DNA from: Gaiellaceae bacterium
Lineage (GTDB): Bacteria; Actinomycetota; Thermoleophilia; Gaiellales; Gaiellaceae
Length of the DNA stretch: 64,000 bases
Reading direction: 5' to 3'
Assembly (NCBI GenBank): GCA_030446625.1
Contig: JAUJMY010000014.1
Coordinates: 1-64,000 of the forward strand
The notes under the pieces are model-generated. The model worked only from the letters and a program-made list of their open reading frames with translations. It was not told where the DNA came from and did no database searches. The translations under genes and the position numbers were made by a program. This document shows positions 1 to 8,076 of this stretch, piece by piece (the stretch's first letter is position 1; every line of letters starts with the position of its first letter).

Positions 1-414
1 GCGCTGATGGGAATCGGCAGCGCCTCGGGCGAGAACCGCGCGACCGAGGCTGCCCGCGCTGCCGTCTCCTCGCCGCTGCTCGAGGCATCCGTCGAGGGCG
101 CGACGGGGATCCTGTTGAACGTCACGGGCGGCTCCGACATCGGGCTCTTCGAGGTCAACGAGGCGGCGGAGGTCGTCACGAGCGCGGCGGACCACAACGC
201 GAACGTGATCTTCGGCGCGGTCATCGACGAGTCGCTCGGCGACGAGGTGCGCGTGACGGTCATCGCCACGGGCTTCGGCGACGGTCGCGTCCGCCGCCGT
301 CGCAGGGATGCCGTGAGGGTTGACGCACCGCTTCCGGCGGCCGCGCCGCGGAACGACTTCGAGGTGCGCGAGGACATCCTCGACGTCCCCTCGTTCCTCC
401 GCGACGACTCGTAG
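1..414 (+). CDS. ftsZ: Cell division protein FtsZ, C-terminal part (5' end outside window)
   Basis: The reading frame is open from base 1 and ends at TAG 412-414, giving the last 137 residues of FtsZ, the tubulin-like GTPase that forms the division ring. Visible are the end of the GTPase core, the C-terminal subdomain ([20 protein letters not shown], then a stretch ending VIATGF), a short Arg-rich linker and a conserved-looking C-terminal peptide ([11 protein letters not shown]) of the kind that binds FtsA, SepF or ZipA-like partners. The N-terminal nucleotide-binding half lies upstream of the window. The linker is short. Family identity is clear. Confidence 0.96.
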   Translation, partial: ALMGIGSASGENRATEAARAAVSSPLLEASVEGATGILLNVTGGSDIGLFEVNEAAEVVTSAADHNANVIFGAVIDESLGDEVRVTVIATGFGDGRVRRRRRDAVRVDAPLPAAAPRNDFEVREDILDVPSFLRDDS

Positions 415-425
415 AGGCGCCTCGG

Positions 426-431
426 TACAGT
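426..431 (+). promoter_or_regulatory. -10-like box TACAGT directly before bolA
   Basis: TACAGT ends 6 nt before the ATG at 438 and no Shine-Dalgarno sequence is present. If it is a -10 element, transcription would begin at or next to the A of the start codon, giving a leaderless mRNA. The same arrangement recurs at many genes in this window. Confidence 0.5.
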
Positions 432-437
432 GGCCGG

Positions 438-674
438 ATGAGCGCCACCGAGCCGCTGCGCGCCCTCCTCGAGCAGGCCTTCCCTGACGCGACGGAGCTG
501 GACGTCGCGGACCGGACCGGCGGCGGCGACCACTTCCAGGTGACCCTCGCCTCGCCGCGCTTCGCAGGGCTCTCGCTCCTCGACCAGCACCGGCTGGTCT
601 ACGACGCCCTCGCCGCGCCGCTGGCGGATGGCACGATCCACGAACTCCGGATCCGGACGAAGGGAGCCGCATGA
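438..674 (+). CDS. bolA: BolA/IbaG family protein
   Basis: This 78-residue protein has the BolA fold signature, including the segment ending GGGDHFQVTLASPRFAGLSL and the LVYDALA region. BolA-type proteins pair with monothiol (CGFS) glutaredoxins to hold a [2Fe-2S] cluster or regulate its traffic. The next gene is exactly such a glutaredoxin and overlaps it by 4 nt (ATGA), so the two are translationally coupled. I cannot see the cysteine or histidine set of the larger E. coli BolA; the size and sequence fit the short YrbA/IbaG-like group better. Start chosen at ATG 438, next to the -10-like box. Confidence 0.9.
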   Translation: MSATEPLRALLEQAFPDATELDVADRTGGGDHFQVTLASPRFAGLSLLDQHRLVYDALAAPLADGTIHELRIRTKGAA

Positions 675-1042
675 GCGAGTTGCGCGAGAAGATCGAGCGC
701 GTGATCGGGGACGAACCCGTCGCGCTGTTCATGAAGGGGACGCCGCGCTTCGTGATGTGCGGGAACTCGCACCGTGCGCTCGAAGCCCTGCGTGCGCTCG
801 GCGCTCCGGTGACGGCCGTTGACGTTCTGCCCGATCCGGAGATCCGCCGTCAGTTGTCGGACGTCTCCGGCTGGCCGACGATCCCGCAGGTGTTCGTCCG
901 CGGCGAGCTCGTGGGCGGCGCGGACATCGTCGAGGAGCTCGCGCAGACGGGCGAGCTGCGGGAGAAGCTCGCGACCGCTCTCGGCGACGACTTCGCGACG
1001 GGCGAGGAGCGCGTCGTGGACGTGCTCGCACCCGTGGCGTAG
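671..1042 (+). CDS. grxD: Monothiol glutaredoxin, Grx4 family, with CGNS instead of CGFS
   Basis: A 123-residue protein of the Grx4/GrxD family, whose members transfer or store [2Fe-2S] clusters using glutathione and a BolA partner. The typical MKGTP motif is present near residue 18, followed by the active site MCGNS where the family norm is CGFS; WPTIPQVF and the GGAD glutathione-binding segment follow. The single active-site cysteine is kept, but Phe is replaced by Asn. A short Glu/Asp-rich C-terminal extension ends in VLAPVA. It overlaps bolA by 4 nt, so the two products are probably made together as an iron-sulfur trafficking pair. Confidence 0.93.
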   Translation: MSELREKIERVIGDEPVALFMKGTPRFVMCGNSHRALEALRALGAPVTAVDVLPDPEIRRQLSDVSGWPTIPQVFVRGELVGGADIVEELAQTGELREKLATALGDDFATGEERVVDVLAPVA

Positions 1043-1068
1043 GCGCGGGCCGGAGCACGCTCGTTCAT

Positions 1069-1074
1069 TAGCAT
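1069..1074 (+). promoter_or_regulatory. -10-like box TAGCAT before gcvT
   Basis: TAGCAT ends 7 nt before the GTG start at 1082. No ribosome-binding site is visible in the 39 nt gap after the glutaredoxin gene, so the gcv operon mRNA may be leaderless. Confidence 0.45.
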
Positions 1075-1081
1075 CGGCGGC

Positions 1082-2140
1082 GTGCAGACGCTCCAGCGCA
1101 CGCCGCTCCACGGCCGCCACCTGGCGGCCGGCGCGCGCATGGTGCCCTTCGCCGGCTGGGAGATGCCGGTCCAGTACGAAAGCGTGATCGCTGAGCACCG
1201 GGCCGTGCGCGCCGACGCGGGCGTCTTCGACGTCTCGCACATGGGCGAGCTCGAGGTCGAAGGGCCGCGCGCCCACGAGTTCCTCCAGTCGATGCTCTCG
1301 AACGACCTCGACAAGGTGAGCCCAGGTGGCGCGCAGTACACGCTCCTCACGAACGAGCGCGGCGGCATCGTCGACGACCTGATCGCGTACCGGCTGGACG
1401 AGTTCCGCTACTTCCTGGTCGTGAACGCGAGCAACAAAGAGGCCGCGTTCGCGTGGCTGAAGGAGCGCGAGCCACGCGGCGTCGAGGTCAGCGACAGGTC
1501 CGACGAGTACGCCCTCCTCGCCGTGCAGGGCCCGCGGGCGCTCGAGCGGCTCGGGCTCCCGGAGGCGCGGCCGTTCACGTTCGCGGAGGGCGACGTCGGC
1601 GGCATCGAGGTGATGGTGAACCGCACGGGCTACACGGGCGAGCGCGGCTGCGAGCTCCTGGCGCTGGTCGAGGACGCGCCGGCGCTTTGGGACCGCGTGC
1701 TCGGGCGCGGGGTCGTCCCGTGCGGGCTCGGAGCGCGCGACACGCTGCGGCTCGAGGTGTGCTACCCGCTGCACGGGAACGACATCACGCCGGAGACGGA
1801 CGCGATCTCGGCGGGACTCGGCTGGGTCTGCGCGCTCGAGGAGAAGGAGTTCACCGGCGCCGGGGAGCTGCGCCGCGTCAAGGACGAGGGGCCGCAGCGG
1901 AAGCTCGTGGCCTTCGTGATGGAGGAGCGCGCGGTGCCGAGGCAGGGGATGCCGATCGCCGAGGGCGGCGAGGTCACGTCCGGAACGCACTCCCCGATGC
2001 TCGACGCGGGGATCGGGATGGGGTACGTGCCGGCGGTGCTCGCAGCACCGGAGACGACGATCACCATCGACGTCCGCGGTCGGCCGCGCGGCGCGCGCAT
2101 CGTGAAGAAGCCGATCTATAAGCGGGAGGAGACGGCGTAG
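1082..2140 (+). CDS. gcvT: Aminomethyltransferase, glycine cleavage T-protein
   Basis: 352 residues. The T-protein takes the aminomethyl group from lipoyl-GcvH, releases ammonia and forms 5,10-methylene-tetrahydrofolate. Recognisable elements are the N-terminal LHGRHLAAGARMVPFAGWEM, then FDVSHMGE, YTLLTNERGGIVDDL, NRTGYTGERGCE and the C-terminal SPML-D-GIGMGYV region of the barrel domain. Length and motif order match the family. The start is GTG 1082, placed next to a -10-like box. The stop codon's last G is the first base of gcvH, and the operon continues gcvH-gcvPA-gcvPB, so the whole glycine cleavage system except the shared lipoamide dehydrogenase is here. Confidence 0.97.
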   Translation: MQTLQRTPLHGRHLAAGARMVPFAGWEMPVQYESVIAEHRAVRADAGVFDVSHMGELEVEGPRAHEFLQSMLSNDLDKVSPGGAQYTLLTNERGGIVDDLIAYRLDEFRYFLVVNASNKEAAFAWLKEREPRGVEVSDRSDEYALLAVQGPRALERLGLPEARPFTFAEGDVGGIEVMVNRTGYTGERGCELLALVEDAPALWDRVLGRGVVPCGLGARDTLRLEVCYPLHGNDITPETDAISAGLGWVCALEEKEFTGAGELRRVKDEGPQRKLVAFVMEERAVPRQGMPIAEGGEVTSGTHSPMLDAGIGMGYVPAVLAAPETTITIDVRGRPRGARIVKKPIYKREETA

Positions 2141-2535
2141 TGGCCGCAGCCGAGTCGTACCCGGACGAGCTGAGGTACCACCGCGAGCACGACTGGGCGC
2201 GGATCGACGGCGACGAGGCGACGCTCGGGATCACCTGGTTCGCGCAGGACGCGCTCGGCGAGCTCGTGCACTACGAGCCGCCGGAGGTGGGCTCGACGGT
2301 CGCGAAGGACTCCTCGTACGGCGAGGTCGAGTCGGTGAAGGCCGTCTCGGACGTGATCGCTCCGCTCTCGGGCGAGGTGCTCGAGGTGAACCAGAAGGTC
2401 GTCGACGAGCCCGAGACGGTGAACGAGGACCCGTACGGCGACGGGTGGCTCGTCCGGGTGCGGCTGACGGATCCGGGCGAGGCCGACTCGCTGCTCGACG
2501 CCGGCGCCTACCGCAGCTTCCTCGCCGAGCAGTGA
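2140..2535 (+). CDS. gcvH: Glycine cleavage system H-protein
   Basis: 131 residues. GcvH carries the lipoyl arm that shuttles the aminomethyl intermediate between P-, T- and L-proteins. The lipoylation site is Lys67 in ESVKAVSD, with the usual flanking acidic residues and the GEVLEVN beta-turn after it. The start is GTG 2140, overlapping the gcvT stop by one base; the end overlaps the gcvPA GTG by 4 nt, so translation is coupled on both sides. Confidence 0.97.
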   Translation: MAAAESYPDELRYHREHDWARIDGDEATLGITWFAQDALGELVHYEPPEVGSTVAKDSSYGEVESVKAVSDVIAPLSGEVLEVNQKVVDEPETVNEDPYGDGWLVRVRLTDPGEADSLLDAGAYRSFLAEQ

Positions 2536-3863
2536 CGTTCCTCTCGCTCACGGACGCCGACCGCGACGCGATGCTCGCCGCGATCGGCGTCGATTCCGTG
2601 GCGGAGCTCTTCCGCGACGTCCCCGAGGGCGTCCGTTTCGGCCGCGAGCTCGCGCTCGAGCCCGCGCTCTCGGAGCAGGAGCTCGTCGCGCACCTCGACG
2701 AGCTCGCGGCACGCAACGTCTCGAGTGCGGACGAGATCTCGTTCCTGGGCGCGGGGATCTACGACCACTACGTGCCCGCCGTCGTCGACGCCGTCCTTTC
2801 GCGCGGCGAGTTCCTGACCGCGTACACCCCGTACCAGCCCGAGATGAGCCAGGGCGTGCTTCAGGCGATCTTCGAGTATCAGACGGCGATCTGCGAGCTG
2901 ACGGGGATGCACGTCTCGAACGCGTCCGGATACGACGGGACGACGGTCGCCGCCGACGCGTGCTTCGTCGCGAAGCACGCCACCGGCCGCTCGAAGGTCG
3001 TGCTCGCCGAGACGCTGCACCCGCAGGTGCGGCAGGTCGTGAAGACCTACGCGATCGGCTTCGGCCTCGAGGTCGTCGAGGTGCCGCACCGCGACGGGGT
3101 CACCGACCCCGACGAGCTGCGCGAGGCTGCGACCGACGCGGCGTGCGTCATCTTCCAGCAGCCGAACTTCTTCGGCTGTCTCGAGCCCGCGCCGGATCTC
3201 GCCGCCGCTGCGAACGACGCCGAGGCGCTCGCGGTTGCGCACGTCGACCCGGTCTCGCTCGGCGTGCTCGAGGCGCCCGGGAACTACGGCTGCGCGATGG
3301 CGATCGGCGAGGGCCAGAGCGCCGGGAACTACCAGTCGTACGGCGGGCCTCACTACGGCTTCCTCGCCGCGCGGTCGGAGTTCATCCGGCGGATGCCCGG
3401 CCGGATCGTCGGCGAGACGACGGACGCCGCGGGCGAGCGCGGCTACGTCTTGACGCTGCAGACGCGCGAGCAGCACATCCGCCGCGAGAAGGCGACGTCC
3501 AACATCACGACGAACCAGACCCTGCTCGCGCTCGCCGGCCTCGTCCACCTCTCGTGGCTGGGTCCGCAGGGGCTGCGCGAGCTGGGAGAGACCTGCATGT
3601 CGCTCGCCGCGTACGCGAAGGAGCGGCTGGCGGACGCGGGGGCGGAGCCGCTGTTTCCAGATCGGGCAACGTTCAAGGAGTTCGCAATCCGCGTCGGACG
3701 ACCTGCGGACGAGGTCGTCCGCTCCGCGCGCTCGCGCGGGATCCACCCCGGGTACCCGCTCCGGCGCGAGTACGCCGGCATGGATGACGCGCTGCTCGTG
3801 TGCGTGACCGAGAAGCGAACGCGTGGCGAGCTCGACCGGCTCGCGGAGGTGCTCGCGGCGTGA
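2532..3863 (+). CDS. gcvPA: Glycine dehydrogenase (decarboxylating) subunit 1
   Basis: 443 residues, the alpha half of the split P-protein, a PLP enzyme that decarboxylates glycine and loads the H-protein. The family hallmarks are FLGAGIYDHYVP near residue 75, the AYTPYQPEMSQG segment, the NASGYDGTT cofactor-phosphate region and YGGPHYGFLA. It works as a heterodimer with GcvPB, which follows with a 4 nt overlap. The frame is open further upstream, but GTG 2532, overlapping the gcvH stop, gives the proper N-terminus (TFLSLTDADRDAML). Confidence 0.96.
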   Translation: MTFLSLTDADRDAMLAAIGVDSVAELFRDVPEGVRFGRELALEPALSEQELVAHLDELAARNVSSADEISFLGAGIYDHYVPAVVDAVLSRGEFLTAYTPYQPEMSQGVLQAIFEYQTAICELTGMHVSNASGYDGTTVAADACFVAKHATGRSKVVLAETLHPQVRQVVKTYAIGFGLEVVEVPHRDGVTDPDELREAATDAACVIFQQPNFFGCLEPAPDLAAAANDAEALAVAHVDPVSLGVLEAPGNYGCAMAIGEGQSAGNYQSYGGPHYGFLAARSEFIRRMPGRIVGETTDAAGERGYVLTLQTREQHIRREKATSNITTNQTLLALAGLVHLSWLGPQGLRELGETCMSLAAYAKERLADAGAEPLFPDRATFKEFAIRVGRPADEVVRSARSRGIHPGYPLRREYAGMDDALLVCVTEKRTRGELDRLAEVLAA

Positions 3864-5356
3864 AGCTGATCTACGAGCGCTCGCAGGACGGGCGCCGCGC
3901 GTCGTCGCTGCCGCGCCACGACGTTCCTCCGGCCGAGGTGCCGGAGGAGCTCCGGCGCGCGGAGCCCCCGCGCCTCCCCGAGCTGGCCGAGCCGGAGCTG
4001 CTGCGCCACTTCACGGAGCTCTCGACGCGGAACTTCGGGATCGACACCGGCTTCTATCCGCTGGGCTCCTGCACGATGAAGTACAACCCGCGCGTCAACG
4101 AGCGGGTCGTGATGCTGCCGGGCTTCCGCGACCTCCACCCGCTCCAGGAGGAGGACGCGACGCAGGGGGCGCTCGAGCTGATGTGGCGCCTCCAGGAGAT
4201 CCTGATCGAGGTCTGCGGCCTGCACGCGTGCTCGCTCCAGCCCGCGGCAGGGTCGCAGGGCGAGCTGACCGGACTGATGCTGATGCGTGCGTACTTCGAG
4301 GACCGCCGTGAGCACGAGCGGCGCAAGATCGTCATCCCGGACACGGCGCACGGGACGAACCCGGCCAGCGTCACGATGGCCGGCTTCGAGCTCACGCCCG
4401 TGCAGACGGACCCGCGCGGGAACATCGACGTGGACGACCTGCGCGCGAAGGTCGACGCGACGACCGCGGGTCTGATGATCACGAACCCGAGCACGCTCGG
4501 GCTCTTCGACGAGAACATCGAGGAGATCACGCACGTCTTCCACGGCGCGGGTGCGCTCATGTACTACGACGGCGCGAACCTGAACGCGGTCTGCGGGATC
4601 TCGCGGCCCGGCGACATGGGCTTCGACATCGTCCACATCAACCTGCACAAGACGTTCTCGCAGCCGCACGGGGGCGGAGGGCCCGGTGGCGGCCCGATCG
4701 TCGTGCGCGAGCGGCTGGAGCCGTTCCTGCCGGTGCCGGCGGTCGTCCGCGACGGCGACCACTTCCGCCTCGACTACGACCGGCCGCGCTCGATCGGCAA
4801 GGTGCGCGGCTTCCAGGGCCCGTTCGGCGTCTTCGTGCGCTCGTACGCCTTCATCCGCATGTGGGGGCCGGCGCTGCGGGCGATGTCGGAGGTAGCGGTC
4901 CTGAACGCGAACTACCTGCTCGCGCGGCTGAAGGAGGCGTACGACCTCCCGTTCGACCGGCTCTGCATGCACGAGTTCGTGCTCAGCGCGCGGAACCTGA
5001 AGCGGGAGCACGGCGTGAGCGCGCTCGACGTCGCGAAGCGGCTGATGGACTACGGGTTCCACCCGCCGACGATCTACTTCCCGCTGATCGTGCCCGAGGC
5101 GCTGATGATCGAGCCGACGGAAACCGAGGCGAAGGAGACGCTCGACGCGTTCGCCGACGCGATGCTCGCGATTGCACGCGAGGCTGCGGAGAGCCCCGAG
5201 CTGCTGAAGGAGGCGCCGCACGGCCGCCCCGTGCGCCGGCTCGACGAGGTGAAGGCCGCGAAGCGCGCGGTCGTGAAGTACGGGTTCGACGAGCATCCGG
5301 ATCTGAGCGCCGAGGCGACGGCACCGCGGCAGCTGGAGGCGCAAAAAGGCGCCTGA
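3860..5356 (+). CDS. gcvPB: Glycine dehydrogenase (decarboxylating) subunit 2
   Basis: 498 residues, the catalytic beta half of the split P-protein. The PLP-binding lysine is K264 in NLHKTFSQPHGGGGPG, and FYPLGSCTMKYNP is near residue 65. Start GTG 3860 overlaps the gcvPA stop by 4 nt; the open frame upstream is shadow. It closes the gcv operon; the next gene begins 29 nt later with its own -10-like box. The C-terminus is slightly extended by an Ala/Glu-rich tail. Confidence 0.96.
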   Translation: MKLIYERSQDGRRASSLPRHDVPPAEVPEELRRAEPPRLPELAEPELLRHFTELSTRNFGIDTGFYPLGSCTMKYNPRVNERVVMLPGFRDLHPLQEEDATQGALELMWRLQEILIEVCGLHACSLQPAAGSQGELTGLMLMRAYFEDRREHERRKIVIPDTAHGTNPASVTMAGFELTPVQTDPRGNIDVDDLRAKVDATTAGLMITNPSTLGLFDENIEEITHVFHGAGALMYYDGANLNAVCGISRPGDMGFDIVHINLHKTFSQPHGGGGPGGGPIVVRERLEPFLPVPAVVRDGDHFRLDYDRPRSIGKVRGFQGPFGVFVRSYAFIRMWGPALRAMSEVAVLNANYLLARLKEAYDLPFDRLCMHEFVLSARNLKREHGVSALDVAKRLMDYGFHPPTIYFPLIVPEALMIEPTETEAKETLDAFADAMLAIAREAAESPELLKEAPHGRPVRRLDEVKAAKRAVVKYGFDEHPDLSAEATAPRQLEAQKGA

Positions 5357-5385
5357 TCCTTCTGCGCGCGGGCACAATTCCTGCG

Positions 5386-5922
5386 ATGGAGAACTGGGAG
5401 CGGGAACGGATCCTCGGCGAGTGGGGCGTGCGCGACGGCACCGTTCGCAGCCAGGCCGAGCGCCGGAAGCTGGAGCAGGACCTGGCGGACAACCCTCTCC
5501 GCGGGCGCGCGGTGCGCCAGCGCGTCCGGAACTTCACCGCCGATCCGCAGAGCTACGTCACGTCGCTCGGCGGCCCGCTCCCGTACATGCAGCGGCTGCG
5601 CCAGATCGAGGAGGAGGCGCGCGCGCACGAGGAGCGCCTCGCGCGGGCGTGGCAGGAGCTCGCGGCCGAGTGTCGCGGCGACGCGGCGGCGTTCGCGCGC
5701 CGCTGGGAGCGCGTCGCGGCCGGCTGGAGCTTCCTCGCGGTGAACGCGCTGATCGAGCGCCACAACCGGAACTTCCCCGCGGAGTCGCGGCTTCCGATGG
5801 ATCCGAAGACGGGCGACTTCGCGCTGATCGCGGGGAAGCCCTACTGGAAGGAGCCGCTCGGCGCGCAGTGGGTGCTGGAGCGGTTCCCGCCCGTGCTCGC
5901 TCTCGCGGCGACGGCCGCCTAG
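5386..5922 (+). CDS. Conserved hypothetical protein, possibly DUF1992-like
   Basis: 178 residues, soluble, Arg- and Trp-rich, with no signal peptide or membrane segment. An N-terminal charged region (MENWERERILGEWGVRDG) leads to NPLRGRAVRQRVRNF, a helical Glu/Arg-rich middle, then LIERHNRNFP and LPMDPKTGDF. The NPLRG ... RNF ... N..I..HN pattern loosely recalls the DUF1992 (DnaJ-family-associated) domain, but I cannot confirm it. CACAAT ends 7 nt before the ATG, a likely leaderless promoter. Its TAG stop shares bases with the inverted stop codon of the nadB remnant that follows on the other strand. Confidence 0.7.
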   Translation: MENWERERILGEWGVRDGTVRSQAERRKLEQDLADNPLRGRAVRQRVRNFTADPQSYVTSLGGPLPYMQRLRQIEEEARAHEERLARAWQELAAECRGDAAAFARRWERVAAGWSFLAVNALIERHNRNFPAESRLPMDPKTGDFALIAGKPYWKEPLGAQWVLERFPPVLALAATAA

Positions 5923-6455
5923 CGCGCGGCCGCCAGCTGGCCGCACGCGGCGTCGATCGCGCGCGCGACGACGTCGCGCGCCGCCAGCTCCTCGACGAAC
6001 CGCTCGCCCGCGTCGTCGAGCAGGACAGCTCCTTCCCCGCGGAGCGCCTCGGAGAGGAGCGCCGGAGCCGAGCAGCGCGGTCGGGCGGAACTGGACGAGC
6101 TCGAGGTCGGCGACCGCCGCGCCCGCCCGATACGCCAGCGCGATTCCCTCGCCGACGGCTCCGGCAGGGTTGGTGGTGCGCGTCCACAGCGCCGCGTCGC
6201 CGCCCGTGGCGAGGATCGTCGCGCGGGCGGCGAGCGCGCGGCGGTCGTGCGAACGCCGACGCAACGATCACCGAGCCGCCAGAGGCTGACGACGCGCTCG
6301 CCCTCGCTCCTCGATCCGCGGATGCTCGCGCACCCGCCCGGCAAGCGTGCGGGCGATCCGCTCCCCCGTCGCCGCCCCGCCGACGTGCAGCACGCGCCGG
6401 CGCGAGTGCCCGCCTTCCAGCCCGAGCTCCTCGTCGAACTCGACCCCTGTCCCCG
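5919..6455 (-). pseudogene. nadB: Remnant of L-aspartate oxidase (nadB), truncated and frameshifted
   Basis: On the minus strand, pieces in different frames read VEFDEELGLEGGHSRRRVLH and HVGGAATGERIARTL (about 6447-6310), then RALAARATILATGGDAALWT and GEGIALAYRAGAAVADLELV (about 6255-6090), then LLSEALRGEGAVLLDDAGER followed by ARDVVARAID (to 5919). In order these match the central part of L-aspartate oxidase, the FAD enzyme that starts NAD synthesis. The N-terminal dinucleotide-binding domain and the C-terminal third are absent and at least two frame changes separate the pieces. No intact copy or nadA/nadC neighbours are in the window. This is a decayed gene, not just a sequencing slip. Confidence 0.85.
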
Positions 6456-6515
6456 TTCGTCGCTCGGTTCAAGGTCTTCGGTGCAACCGCCTCGCCGCCC
6501 CGCCGTCGAAGAGGC

Positions 6516-7109
6516 ATGACACCTGAAGCCGCCACACTCCGTTTGGCCGTCCTGCCCCGGGTCGGCCTCTTGACCGACGTTGTCCTCGTCGCCGCCGGCG
6601 CCGGCCTGATCGCCGCCTCCGCGTAGCTCTCGATCCCGCTGCCGTTCACGCCCGTGCCGATCACGGGACAGACGTTCGCCGTGCTGCTCGTCGGCGCCTC
6701 GCTCGGCACGCTCCGGGGTGGGAGCAGCGCCCTGCTCTACGTCCTCGCCGGCGTCGCCGGCGCGCCGGTCTACGCCGACGGGGCGCATGGCTGGAGCGTC
6801 GTCACCGGCGCCAGCGGCGGCTACCTCGTCGGCTTCGTCGCCGCCGCCGCGCTGACCGGACGCCTCGCGGAGCGGCGCTGGGACCGCCGCTTCTCCTCGG
6901 CGCTCGGCGCGATCCTGACCGGCAACGTCGTCATCTACCTCGTCGGGCTGCCCTGGCTCGCGATCGTCCTGGATACGAGCCTGGAGAAGACGCTCGAGTA
7001 CGGGCTCTACCCGTTCGTGCCGGGTGACGCGCTCAAGCTCTATCTCGCGGCCATGCTCCTTCCCGGTGCCCGGAAGCTCGTCGAGCGCGTCCGCGCCGGC
7101 GAGCGCTGA
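6516..7109 (+). pseudogene. bioY: Biotin transporter substrate-binding subunit BioY, interrupted by an in-frame TAG
   Basis: From ATG 6516 the frame encodes a short BioY N-terminus (VLVAAGAGLIAASA), hits TAG at 6624-6626, and continues in the same frame with LSIPLPFTPVPITGQ and the rest of the S-component: GASLGTLRGG, the membrane helices, and GDALKLYLAAMLLPGARKL at the end. BioY members normally have Gln at the stop position (AQxSIPLPF), so a single CAG to TAG change explains the interruption. An internal start at ATG 6654 would give a 151-residue protein lacking the first helix. BioY imports biotin with an ECF energising module that is not in the window. The gene sits beside the nadB remnant, so a patch of vitamin genes may be decaying here. 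Confidence 0.85.
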
Positions 7110-7232
7110 GCCGCGCAGCCGTATGGAAGGAACATCTCTCGCTGCGGTCGTTGCACGCCGGTCATCACGAGCTCGCCTACCGCTTTACTTCGTATAGTCT
7201 TGACGTTTCCAGACCGTCGCAGGGGAGGCAGC

Positions 7233-7724
7233 ATGAGCGTGACCGATGAGCTCATTCGTAACGCCGAGCGGTACGCCGCGGACTTCGATGCGGGAGAGCT
7301 GCCGCTGCCGCCCGGCAAGCGGATCGCCGTGCTCGCTTGCATGGACGCGCGGCTCAACCCCTACGGGCTGCTCGGACTGAGCGAGGGCGATGCCCATGTG
7401 ATCCGGAACGCCGGCGGCGTGGTCACAGACGACGAGATCCGGTCGCTCTCAATCTCGCAGCGGCTGCTCGGAACCGAGGAGATCATGCTCATCCACCACA
7501 CCGACTGCGGGATGCTCACGTTCGGCGACGACGCGTTCCGCCGCCAGATCCAGGAGGAAACCGGGATCAAGCCCGAGTGGGCCGCAGAGGCTTTCGACGA
7601 CCTCGAAGAGGATGTGCGCCATTCGATCGCGCGGATCAAGGCCAGCCCGTTCATCCCGAAGAAGGAGCACGTCCGCGGGTTCGTCTACGACGTCAAGACG
7701 GGGCGACTGAACGAGGTGAGCTAG
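7233..7724 (+). CDS. Beta-class carbonic anhydrase
   Basis: 163 residues. It interconverts CO2 and bicarbonate using a zinc held by Cys36 (ACMDARL, with the Cys-x-Asp-x-Arg dyad), His89 and Cys92 (IHHTDCGM). The short length and the 'GDAHVIRNAGG' region match the small beta-CA group common in actinobacteria. The start is ATG 7233, preceded by a good ribosome-binding site (GGGGAGG), in contrast to the many SD-less genes here. The TATAGT at 7193-7198 may be its -10. An in-frame TTG start at 7200 would only add an Arg-rich tail. Confidence 0.92.
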   Translation: MSVTDELIRNAERYAADFDAGELPLPPGKRIAVLACMDARLNPYGLLGLSEGDAHVIRNAGGVVTDDEIRSLSISQRLLGTEEIMLIHHTDCGMLTFGDDAFRRQIQEETGIKPEWAAEAFDDLEEDVRHSIARIKASPFIPKKEHVRGFVYDVKTGRLNEVS

Positions 7725-7732
7725 AGAGCGAC

Positions 7733-7793
7733 GCGTCCGCGAGGACGGGCATCAGCCGGGAACGGCATCGCCGGGATCCCATCGCGCGGACGC
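7733..7793 (+). terminator. Possible long hairpin after the carbonic anhydrase gene
   Basis: GCGTCCGCG at 7733-7741 pairs perfectly with CGCGGACGC at 7785-7793 across a 43 nt loop that can itself fold. There is no T-run, so any terminator role is weak. It separates the carbonic anhydrase from the cobalamin promoter. Confidence 0.25.
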
Positions 7794-7850
7794 GACCGCT
7801 GCTACGCGGGCTGCGACGAAGCTGATCGATGAACGGGGGTGCGGCTCTGC

Positions 7851-7879
7851 TTGCGCGCGAAGGACGTGGCGCTTAGGAT
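7851..7879 (+). promoter_or_regulatory. Promoter of cobalamin unit 1
   Basis: TTGCGC (7851-7856) and TAGGAT (7874-7879) are separated by 17 bp, the standard spacing for a housekeeping sigma factor. Transcription should start near 7886, just at the 5' edge of the cobalamin riboswitch. The promoter of unit 2 has the same layout. Confidence 0.6.
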
Positions 7880-7885
7880 GCTGCG

Positions 7886-8035
7886 CGTCAGGGCGATGGT
7901 GCGAGGAAGCCGGTTGGATGCCGGCGCGGTCGCGCCACTGTAGCCGGAGAGTCTCTCCACGAGGCCACTGCCCGCGAAGGGTGGGAAGGCGGAGTTAAGA
8001 CGATGATCCGGGAGCCAGGACATTCGGGCCATCGC
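7886..8035 (+). ncRNA. Cobalamin riboswitch 1
   Basis: The leader has the B12-box core GCCACTG at 7934-7940 preceded by GCGGTCGC, the upstream GAGGAAGCCGG element, and downstream GGGAAGGCGG and GGGAGCCAGGACA, in the order typical of adenosylcobalamin riboswitches. It lies in the 5' leader of cbtB, with a strong SD (AGGAGG) at 8066-8071 that could be sequestered when ligand is bound. It should switch off cobalt uptake and the first half of the corrin genes when coenzyme B12 is plentiful. The edges are approximate. Confidence 0.9.
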
Positions 8036-8076
8036 TGTCACCGCCGAACGGGACGCGCAATCCCCAGGAGGTCTTC

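Noticed and set aside
1043-1081. A glycine riboswitch before gcvT
   Set aside because: Only 39 nt separate the genes, too short for the aptamer, and a -10-like box sits there instead.
599-1990. A 460-codon minus-strand frame opposite the glutaredoxin and gcvT genes
   Set aside because: Antisense shadow of two well-supported genes; composition is Arg/Ala/Leu-rich with no family match.
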